Below, piece after piece: positions 47,350 through 56,905 of a DNA stretch of 64,000 nt. Where the stretch lies: contig OZ017767.1 in the NCBI GenBank assembly GCA_963969345.1, positions 1,364,001 through 1,428,000 of the forward strand. Reading direction: 5' to 3'. Numbering within the stretch: position 1 is the stretch's first letter; each line of letters opens with the position of its first letter. Made by a program: the position numbers and the translations under genes. This stretch comes from Turbatrix aceti (Eukaryota; Nematoda; Chromadorea; Rhabditida; Panagrolaimidae). Under the pieces are notes generated by a model. That model was not told where the DNA came from. It searched no databases and saw only the letters and a list, made by a program, of their open reading frames with translations.

Positions 47350-48653
47350 GCTAAAGGGGGGGCCCCCTCCGGGGGCCCCAGGAAGGGAAAGGGAAGGAAG
47401 GGGAAGGCAAGGCAAGGCAAGGTAAAGGCATCAAGGAAGGATCAGAAGGATCGTAAAATCGAAAAGGATCGTCTATCGTTTTGTTGTTTATTTTCTTTTT
47501 GCCCGTTTTTCGTTTATCTTTTGCCGATCATGATTTTACCGATAGAAAATAATTATTTTTTGTTATTATCTTTTAGAATAACCGACGATTTGCATATTAT
47601 CAAAATCAAATCAAATACATATAATCGTTTTTTGACCCGCTTTCAAATTTAAAAATATTGGAATACATAAATATAATGGGGGCCCCTTCGGGGCCCCATG
47701 TAATTTGTTTTACGCTTTTGTAAAATATAAGTAATAATGTTGCTTTTCAATATCGCGCATCTTTCGTCATTGCCTTATAAATCCTCGCCCGCTGCAATCG
47801 CTTATTGACCCGTTTCAAAGCATAACACCAAACACAAAAAAATATTCAAAGAATATGTACTAACACTAACACTGGGGGCTAGGAAAAATAGCAATTCAAC
47901 AAAAATCATAAAATTATGATACATAAATCAAAATTAATAACAACAATCACTTATTTTGCCATCTTTCGCCATCACCCAATCGCCCACTGTCACCGCCGTT
48001 GCGGTTCTCTCGACTGATGGCATGTGCGGCGCCGTCCGTCTCTGCACCCGCTGTCTGGTCCGCCCCCTCACCATGGATTTCATTTTCTGAGAGATCAAAA
48101 AATTGAATTATTCAAATTAATTTTTAAAATGTTGAAAAAATGTTTTTCATCTTCAGCAAAAAATGGCAATGCTATTGATATCACTTTTGCCCCTACCCCA
48201 GTTACTGGCACAAATTATTTTTTTTTAAACCAAAAATTCAAATTTGTTCATTTTTGATTTTTGATCGTCAAATGACCCATCATTATGATTGCCTATTTCC
48301 GAGGAATTCAAAAATATTTTTTTCAACATTTTTAAAATTAATTTAACAGAATCGTTTTTTTGTCTTACGCAATCGCAATGCGTCTCTTCGCTCGGTCGCT
48401 CACACTCACCCACTTGACCCTGCGCCGCGGCGCGCTCTCCCCTCCTCCCTCTATCGCGCTTTCGCCATTTTTGATGACAAAATTTTGACAATTATGATAA
48501 AGCGCGCATTATCTTTTTCAAATGAATGCCTCCGGAGCCTAATGGTTTATGAGATCGTTGATAGCGTAAAATTTGGATTTTATCGAATATACATAACGTA
48601 AAATTAAAATTGTGTCCTTGCAGAAACACCTTACTATATAAAGAGGTAATAAG
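47350..48653. repeat. Tandem insertion unit 3 (1304 bp)
   Basis: Third unit. It is the most diverged, with a 'caaattt' insertion near 47643, an altered G/C block at 48376-48450 (gcgccgcggcgcgctc) and 'ggagcctaatggtttatgagatcg' in place of the 'ggacctaatggcccgccaaaccg' of the other units. It ends gaggtaataag and the receptor resumes at once with ccgtatcacc. Confidence 0.85.
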
Positions 48654-49190
48654 CCGTATCACCAAAGATTATCAATAGGCTTATGCATTTTTGGAACAAT
48701 GACCAATATTTTTGTCATCTGTATATTTCTTAAAAAACAACTTCGATCTCCCATTAATTTCATTTTTGTGGGCATTGCAGTTTGTAACTGTACTATATTT
48801 ATTGCAAATGCTTGGACAAGGGTAATTTACAACATTTTTTATGACAAAATCATTTATTCATACGTTGCTGTATGTAGTTTTTTGGGATCTTTACACTTGG
48901 CCTTACTTTCGTACGCTGTTGTGATGTGGTTATACGTGTTTCTTGGAATCATTCGGGTAATAATTCTGACTTCGGATTTCGAAATTACAATGCGTATTTC
49001 TGTATTCTGTTGTGTATTAATCGTCGTGTGCGTTTTTATTTTAAACATACCAGCAATTTTGTTATACGAAGTAAGAAATAATTTTGATTTTGATGATGGA
49101 AGGTATGTTTTAACGAACGTTAATCATAAAACCCAATCTACATTATATGTATTACAGACAAGATATATTCGAAAGCAAATTGCTTGCTGA

Positions 49191-49804
49191 CAAGGAAAGT
49201 GTCAGGGTTCATTTTGGAATTTCTTCACGAAACTTTGCCAAAAGTTTGATTTTACTATGAGAAAATTATACTGAAAAATTCAGTTGCACCGCTCATGATC
49301 TGACAAAGTTACGGTAGTCAGATATCACGTTTTTGCCATTTTTGACGATTTTTGGCACGTTGTAGCTAACGAACAACGTTATTTTCAAAATCAGGGTGTG
49401 CATCAATCGACGTATTTTTGCATGGAAAATCAGATAAAAATATAAAAATTTAGGTTTGTCACCTTAAAAAATGCCGAAATTTGCATTCGAAAAGAGGTCG
49501 CAATGCCAACATTGGTTTCGGCATTTTTCAAGGTCACAACCCTACGTTATTATATTTTTAACTGATTCTCCATACAAAAATACGTCGACTGATACACTAC
49601 TTGGTTCTGAAAATGCCGTAGTTGTTTAGCTAGAACGTGCCAAAAATCGTCAAAAATGGCAAAAACGTGATTTCCGACTACCGTAACTCTGTCAGATCAT
49701 GAGCGGTGCAACTGAATTTTTCAGTATAAACTTTTCATAGTAAAATCAAACTTTTGGCAAAGTTTCGTGAAAAAATTGCAAAATGAACTCTGACACTTTC
49801 CTTG
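49191..49804. mobile_element. 614-bp fold-back MITE in exon 2 of gene N
   Basis: The ends read caaggaaagtgtcagggttc and its near-perfect reverse complement. The inverted arms are about 210-280 bp each around an A/T-rich centre. Flanking TGA (49188-49190 and 49805-49807) is a 3-bp target duplication; removing the element and one TGA restores the receptor frame. There is no coding capacity. The superfamily cannot be fixed from a 3-bp duplication alone. Confidence 0.9.
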
Positions 49805-50400
49805 TGAGTACAAATGCTTATTTCAAATACAAGCCAGCATCGGAGCCATTATCTTCAAATTAATTCCAATCATTTGCTTACTTGTGATTTCAATAATTTT
49901 GATTAAAATTCTGATGGCGAGTGAGAGACAGCACAAAAAACTCGTGACTACGTCTTCTAGCTCAACGTCACAATCGACAATTGTGTTCAAATCACCACTG
50001 ACCGTAAAAGTGATGAAAAAAATCAAGACCACGCAACTGCTGCTAGCTATCATAGTATTATGCATTGTAACAGAATCACCGCAGACATTTTTGATGGTTA
50101 TTTATGCTATTAGTTCCAAGGAATTTGCAAACAAAGTGTACGATAAATTGGGTGATTTAATGGATTTAATGGGACTCATTCACGCTTCGACGTCATTTTT
50201 TATCTACTGTGGGATGAGTGAGCAATTCAAGGAGGTAATATTATACATAAGAGTTTCCGAAGTTTGTCAACAAAGATAAATTTCAGGTGTTCATCGATAC
50301 GGTCAAACACCATTTCAAAATTATAATTATTGTTTTCATTATTGCTATAACAATTTTAAGCTGTTTTATCGTTTTTCATATACTGATGTTTGTTTATTGA

Positions 50401-52340
50401 AAAAAAATAACATAAAAAACATAAGATAAGAAAAAAAACATAAGATTGAAAAAATTGTGTTGTATTTCAACAACGTAAAATTTTGTGTTACCGTAAATTA
50501 TGTGTTGCAAAAAATAAATACAAGTCAGAACTAATATCAAAACACCAAAGGGTCCAATTTTGTTCACATGACATTCCTCTCCTGACTGCAGCCGATTATG
50601 GGAGCGCGCTTTTTTTTTATGGCGCGCTTTTCACCGTACTTCAACAATAACATTCCTCGGCCAATAATAAAAAATTGTAACATTTACACACATCGACTTA
50701 TATGTATTTGTATCCTATTTGAGTCATCTTTGATCGCTTTGAAGTGTTTACGGTTACGGTGATTTTCGGATACACATGTATCAAACGACATACATATGTA
50801 GATTTAAGACAACAAGGAAGCCCCCGCATTGACATCAACACACTTTTCTGCCCTTTTACGTGCAAAAAAAAGAACGGATAGGTGTTCATGTCGAAGAGAA
50901 GGGTGAGGTCGCTTGCATGCAGGCAACCTCAATACTAAAAACTTGTTGAGATCATCGGACTGGATCGGGCACGAGTCGTCCGTCACCTAATGTAAGTTAG
51001 CTCTCCTTTCGCTCCTTTGACGGATGTAAACGTGAAAATGTTCCGGTCAATTAGATTTTTTTTGTTCCAAATAGATTTTTATTGCTGTCATCAAAAATTC
51101 AGGTACAAAATAAAAAAAAGCTTGAAAGGTGGATAACTGTAAAAAATTTGTTGTTTGAAAAATTTGTTTACAGTGAAATACTTATATTTAAAAATCTGTC
51201 CGTTTTTTTTTTTTAAATGAAGCAAACAACATATTTTTTGTTAAGTACCCCTGATCAGAGCCAAGTGACCATATGACATTCAAAATACCCGTAAACAATA
51301 CAAAGCGGCTGGCAAGCAAGGTCAAGGAGGACGACGGATTAAATTTGCCTCATCCTTGTCGTTTGTCTTCATCTTTTTGGTCATGGTCGCGGTGCGGTCA
51401 TCATCTTCGTCCTCGCAGTCGCATCCTTCTCGACCAGTACTTGACTCGGATGTAAGGTGCTCCATGTCCATTGTCTGGTGTCCTTACTGGGTCAGTAGAA
51501 GTCTTACATACGCATATACACACACGTGGGCGGTAAAGACAAAAACCGTCGGTGTTGTTTGGGTTGTTGTTGAAGAGTTATGTAGTTCATGGAAAAATTG
51601 AAGAGGGGGTAAAAATAGAGAATGGCCCAGGGCGATGGCATTTATGTACTATGTAACTTTCAGTAAGTGGTTCCAAAACCCATAAGATGACCACTTGTAC
51701 CGTAAAAATGACGTGTTTGAATATTTTAAAGATCGTAATTTTTTTCGACGTCCAAATTTTTTTCTTTACTATTTGCCCTGTTTTTTGCATCCAGGCACAA
51801 AAATCGTGTTTTCCAAAAATTTTAAACCCATAAAAATTGTTTTTAAAGTACATAACCCCGTTTTTCCTGTTTGCACAACGATCAACTTGATTAATTTTTT
51901 GTTGACCAAAACTTTCACGCTTCTTTACGGATGTAAACAATTTTTCGCGTGCGCGTGCGCATGTATTTCATCCAATTTCCAACGCGTTGTGCCCTATTCA
52001 GTCCTCCTCCCATTAACTTGAACAACAAAAAAAAAGAAATTGAGGAAAAAAAGTTGTAACCCACTGTGCTGGCGTAACTCGCGTAATAAATGGAATTGCA
52101 ATACAATACTCTGGATTTTTTTCACCAAAGTTTGCAATTGTTCAAATGAAGATAATTTTTTTTGGTCAATTTATCCTTTTCATCGCGCATGTCGTGAATT
52201 TCTTTTTTTATTATGTCGTTTGCGTTTGCTTTCAACGAAACGTGAGCCAAAAAAAGAAAGGCATTGACTTCGAACAAGTTTGAGTTCAACTGACACACTA
52301 ATTTTTTTGAAAATTTAGAAACGGATTTTGATCAAATGAG
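50401..52340. other. Intergenic region, nothing recognised
   Basis: About 1.9 kb between the receptor array and the secreted-protein gene. A G/C-richer stretch at 51280-51560 (gtcatcatcttcgtcctcgcag...) lacks a consistent frame with splice sites. No tRNA or element was identified. Confidence 0.4.
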
Positions 52341-54291
52341 ATGTTGACCAGAAGTTTTGTTTTGAATTTTGTAATTCTTATTATTTGGTACTGCCAGTTG
52401 GTTCTCGTCATTGGTGATCAGAGAGTGCTCGAAAGGTATGAGAAGCAGCTCAATGAAATGGCAAAGAAGAAAAACGGAGGCAAGCCTGTCATCATCAACG
52501 GCAAAATGAAGAGGTTGGTTTGTTGCGAAAGTGATTTGTTTTTTACCAAAGTAAATTTATCAAATTGAAAATCTTACCAAAAACAATTTTTTTACTACAA
52601 TTTTTTTGTGCCACAAAGCTGAAAATTTTAATTTAGGTACAAATGCGTCGAAGAATACGTCTTAATCGACGAATACGGTAGCGAGCTCAATGACAACAAA
52701 AATAAAATTCAAGAATCCTCACCAATTTCCCAGTCTCGATCAAAGCATCCAGGCTTCAGTATAGCATCTCACATTAAGAAAATAAATCCAGTTCCCCAAA
52801 ACGGTGCTTCCAAAACCCTGTTTACGTCATCGATCCCTCGAAAACCACTTTTAGATTCAGATTTTTCATATGAAAATGAAACTACACAGGCACTTTTTAC
52901 TACGGTTCCCACGAATCCACCGGAAGAGCGGAGAATTACGATAGCCACCACGACGCCATCGGTTGTTAGTCTCGCAACGAAACCCGCAGAACACAGACTA
53001 TTTGGAGAGACAGGAAATTCTAAAAGCAGAGAGCCTGTTTACGAGCGGGCAACTTTGTGGGACAGAATGAAGTAAGCAAAATTTTTCGATCGTAAAACCC
53101 AACTTTTTTGGAAAAAAACGCAAACATCCATTTTTTGAAAATTCGTAAAAATACATATTTTTTTGCTGCAAAACCTTTTTCGATCATTTTTTAGACACTA
53201 TGGATCCCGGACGTTTGTCGAACGTCCTAGTACAAGAACACGGGGACGACGACCATTTTACGAATCACCTGGCAGGTATCGTCATGGCGTGCCGGTCTAC
53301 GAAATGCAGTACGATGATTACCAATTTGATGACTCCAGCGAAGATTATTACTATCCACAGGATAGAGTTTACGATTATCCGTTTGCGTCACTCAAATCCC
53401 ACCGGCAACAACGACCTTTTATGCAGGTAAATAACAAAAATACTGTAGTTTGTGTATTTTCGCGTCGAGACTCAAAAACTTTGGCGCAATAATTCTCGAA
53501 CGGAAAATATGATTTTCCAGTCGGGATTATCGATTGTGTCTTTTTGCAAAACAAAAATATGATATTTTGTGTATTTTCGTGTCGAAACCTCAGAATTCGT
53601 ACATCACGATTCTTGAACGGAAAATCTGATTTTCGTGTTCAGAATAAAATTTTTGTTATTTTCTTCGTTTTTGATATATTTTTTTGTTCTTCAGAAATAC
53701 CGTCACCAAATGTACGCCAAGAACCCTCCTGTCCCCCTTGTACCGAGTCAACACCAACGCCAACCCGCTCTCAACTACGCTCCCTTCTCTCAACCCCGAC
53801 GACCCAATCCAAATCCCCATCTAAATCCCGTCAAACCGTCTATTTTGTTCAGTTCGGATTCCAAGACGCCCTTGATGCAAAATTACGCCCTCGATGCCAA
53901 GGCCGCAGCCACGGATTACGTCAAATCCCACCCCGTTGTCACGCAGCAGCCGCCATTTATGTACGTGACGAGTCCTCTGTCAGCGCTGATTCCTACCACG
54001 ACCATGATTTACCCCACTCTGATACCCCAGACCCTGCCCCCACCCCCACCCCCACCAGCTCCGTTGCAGACAACGACTCTGCCCCCACCTCCAGCGACGA
54101 CGTTCAAAAACCTGCAAATGAGTCCCGAAAATTGCCAGAGGATGAACAATCTGTCCGCGAGCTTTGGTATATCCAATCCTCGGACATGGGTCAGGCACAA
54201 CTGTGCCCTGGCCCAGGCCTTCGCGCCCCAGGCGACGTGTGCGGACCTGAATGCTTTCGTCGATTCTTGCTACATTCATCACTTTTTCTAA
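52341..54291 (+). CDS. Secreted, low-complexity protein with C-terminal Cys module
   Basis: Exons 52341-52513, 52637-53071, 53195-53426 and 53695-54291 give 478 residues. The first ~25 residues form a strong signal peptide (LNFVILIIWYCQLVLVIG, cleavage after about IGD). The mature part starts with a charged helix (RVLERYEKQLNEMAKKK), then a Ser/Thr/Pro-rich region with many TTT and PP pairs, an Arg/Tyr/Asp-rich segment (DDYQFDDSSEDYYYPQ), and a proline run (PPPPPPPAPLQTTTLPPPP). The last ~55 residues are ordered-looking with four Cys (NCQRMNNL...HNCALAQ...ATCADLNAFVDSC). Similar compact Cys modules occur at the C-termini of nematode extracellular or cuticle-associated proteins. No named family is claimed. 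An extracellular matrix role is only a guess. Confidence 0.8.
53435..53645 (+). repeat. Tandem ~115-bp duplication inside intron 3
   Basis: Two copies share 'aaaaata-tg-ta-tttgtgtattttcg-gtcga', 'tctcgaacggaaaat' / 'tcttgaacggaaaatctgatttt'. They lie within the third intron of the secreted-protein gene (53427-53694) and do not affect its frame. Confidence 0.6.
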
Positions 54292-54656
54292 ATCTCACAT
54301 GGTTACGATAGAACTGGTCAATTTTTTGTACCAATTAAAAATAATAATTTTCCTATCAAATAAATTTTTTTACAAAAAAAACTTTTTTTTTAAATTAAAA
54401 GTAAAAATGAAAACAATTACTAAAAAAATTTGTTTTCAGAAAATCAAAAAAAACATTTTTTACGATTTCAATTGTTGAATTTTTTGAACCTTTTTTATTT
54501 AAAAACTTTAATTTTAAATTCATTTTAATTGAAATTTAAATTTAAAAAAAAATGTTTTTTATGTAAATTTTTCAACTTTTTACAAAAATTTATTAGCCAA
54601 CTAAAAAACACAACGTAACAAATTCTGTTCAAAAAAACAACCTACAATGGTCAAAA

Positions 54657-55897
54657 TTACTTATTGCCAGCAAATCTACGCTCCCTGAGTTCGGTGCCCT
54701 TCGTGACAGCGAGCCTGAAGAGGTCCATGTAGTAGAGGATGGCTGCAGGTGAGTCGTCGTTGCCCGGCACGGGGTAGGTCACGTAATTGGGTTCAGCGTT
54801 GGAATCCACGATGCCAATGGTCGGGATAGCCATCTTGGCAGCCTCCTTCACGCCGGGATGCTGCTCAAGGGTCGATGAGAGCGTTGAAAGGAAGACAATG
54901 ACATCCGGTAGCCTGACAGGAGCGCCGAAAAGCTGGCTCACGTTCGTCAGCGTGCCTTCCTGCCACTTTCGGGTGTGGGAGTAGTGGCCCATGTCCGTGG
55001 ATATCTTTTCGACGTTCAGCATTGTGGCCCTGGAAATGTAAAAAAAAATATTGGATATACAAAAAACAGCAACATTTTTGATGCAAAAAAACAGTTCACC
55101 AAAAAAGGCCCAAAAATTGTTGCGGGACAAAAAGAAATATAATAGGTCCAAAAATCAAGTCACTAAGCTCAAAAGTAATAAAACATCAGCGAAAAAATGT
55201 TATTCCCAAAAATCAGCGCCCAAAAGATAACAAAGAAACAAAAAATCGGAAATGTTACTTCAAAGAAATGTAATAAAATAAAAACCGACAAAATGTGAAC
55301 GTTACTCCAAGCAAAAGTAATATTATACTTTTAGCGTCGAAAAAATGTTATTCACAATAAATTTACGATTTTCGACACAAAACTCCCATTTTTTTGAAAA
55401 TTCAAAATCTACATATTTTACTCCTCCCAAAAAAAAACCCACCGATCAACGCTGACAAAAAGCACCATACCACCACGGTAAGCAACGTGTGCCAAAAAGT
55501 TGAGAGCCCGAACGAGGTATTTCTTGGTCAGATTGAGGTCAAAGATGCAGACATCGAGTCTCTCGCCGTAGAGCGCCCATTTCATGTTGTCCTTGAGCGT
55601 GCCAATCTTGTGTCCGTAGTGCACCCGCGCATCGAAGAGATCCGCAATGGAGACGGATTCGTTGAAGCGAAAGTAGTCTTCTTCGTGGAGGATGGGATCG
55701 ATGTACGGCTTGAGGAGGATCGGCCGGACAGAGGCCTTCTTCAGCGCATCAGGCGTCGGTTCTGGGGAAATGCCGGACGCAGCCGAGGCTTGGCTGGTGC
55801 CTTGGAGGACTTTGGCAGCGGATGAGGAGGAACTCGCGAGGCGAAACGAGTTTTTGGTGGCGTAGGAAACCGTGCTTCGGGCTAACAATTTCCACAT
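54657..55897 (-). CDS. mrps-2: Mitochondrial small ribosomal subunit protein uS2m
   Basis: The minus-strand exons are 55443-55897 and 54657-55029, giving 275 residues. Residues 1 to about 45 are Ser/Ala/Arg-rich without acids, a mitochondrial presequence. The uS2 fold follows: HYGHKIGTLKDNMKWALYG with the conserved H-GH/K start, DVCIFDLNLTKKYLVRALNF, then the Thr-Asn step in KWQEGTLTN after the intron. PDVIVFLS, HPGVKEAAKMAIPTIGIVDS and NYVTYPVPGNDDSPAAI are the classic uS2 C-terminal motifs. The intron of 413 bp splits an Arg codon (CG|G). It is part of the mitoribosome small subunit. Confidence 0.95.
55193..55345 (-). repeat. Dispersed ~130-bp repeat, copy in the uS2m intron
   Basis: Read on the minus strand it contains aataacattttttcgacgct, then ggagtaacgttcac, then ttatcttttgggcgctg. 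The same ordered blocks occur at 58668-58790 and 63586-63712. Confidence 0.7.
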
Positions 55898-56905
55898 TGT
55901 CTTTGGACTGGAAACAGGGTACTGTATTTAACCAAAAAGTTTCACAGGCGCAAACAAAATTTTTAAAAAAATGAAAGTAAAACTGAAATATTTCTCAAAA
56001 AAAAATTCAGAAAATTAATAAAAATAAAACATTTTTCTAAAAAAATAAAAAATTATTCAGGAAATTTAGAAAAAAATTTTGATATTAAAAAATTGTTTTA
56101 AAAATTTTGTTAAACAATTAAAAAAAAAGTTTGTAAAACAAATCTAAAAATTTCACAAAAAATTAAAGCAAGAATGAAATATTTTTCCAAAAAAATTAAT
56201 TTTTTGAAAATCTAAAAATCCTTCAATTTAAAAAATCAAAAACAAAATGCTCAAAATCATTCAAAAATTTCATATTTTTTTTCAAATTCCCAAAAACTCC
56301 ACAAATCCAACCCAGAAATACTCCCACGGCGAAAACAACCGTAACTTCCAAATCCACATTTTTAATCAACAATTAATAATTTTTTTCGTTCCAAATTACT
56401 TTGCATCCAGACTAGGCACTTTTCTCTGCCACGTAATATTTTGTAACACGTCGTGAAACAATGAGTCAAGTCAAGTCAAAAAAATACCACGACCTAAAAA
56501 ACGAGAAGACAAAAAACAAAAAAAAAGTAGCACATTCGGTGGCGGGTGAAAATTCCATGAAAAAAAGACAAAACCAAAATCAGATAATCACAAATAATAT
56601 TTTTTTCTCTATCAACCTGTTGCGATCCTAACAGAAATAAAAAGTAGAAAACAAACTCTCAACAAGAAAAAAGAAAAAAAACATGACTAACAAGAACAAC
56701 CAAGAGAAATTGAAGGGCACGGGGGTCAACTGATAATCAAAACCGGAAAAGCAGAATAAAAAGCAACCGTGTGGAAAGAAAAATGCGTCGCCGGTGCACC
56801 TGTCGTGCGGTGTCGTTGTGCCCAATCAACCTGTATGTGAGATCATCGGTAGTAATATGGTTGTCACATTTTTGGAACCCTTCTGATGACAGCGGTCGAA
56901 CGCCA
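55898..56905. other. A/T-rich spacer, uS2m promoter and NAA35 3' flank
   Basis: Extremely A-rich on the plus strand (55920-56600), with an outer G/C-richer segment at 56770-56900 just beyond the NAA35 stop. No gene was recognised. Confidence 0.45.

Larger units (their letters stand above)
44712..50400 (+). pseudogene. srw-like receptor gene N, split by two insertions
   Basis: The receptor pieces are 44712-44798, 48654-49102 (exon 1), 49158-49190, 49808-50234 (exon 2) and 50287-50400 (exon 3). The two exon 1 pieces sum to 536 nt, exactly the array standard, and the frame runs YK|PYHQ across the join. The exon 2 pieces join in frame as LLA-EYKCLF, matching FEYDCLLF of gene F. Every other part is open: GTMTNIFVICIFLKKQLRSP, KKIKTTQLLLAIIVLCIVTE, HASTSFFIYCGMSEQFKE and a hydrophobic exon 3. 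So the gene was intact until two mobile elements entered it. It is non-functional unless both insertions are removed from RNA, for which there is no good evidence. Confidence 0.9.

Noticed and set aside
45462..48257. Recurring frames in the three tandem units (MRRRPSLHPLSGPPPHHG..., KGGPPTGAPGRE...)
   Set aside because: They recur only because the units are copies; the reading frames are broken or end differently between units and show no silent-site bias.
49191..49804. The 614-bp insertion in gene N as an intron
   Set aside because: No alignment of the 3-bp TGA duplication gives GT-AG, GC-AG or AT-AC ends, so it is an element and not an intron.
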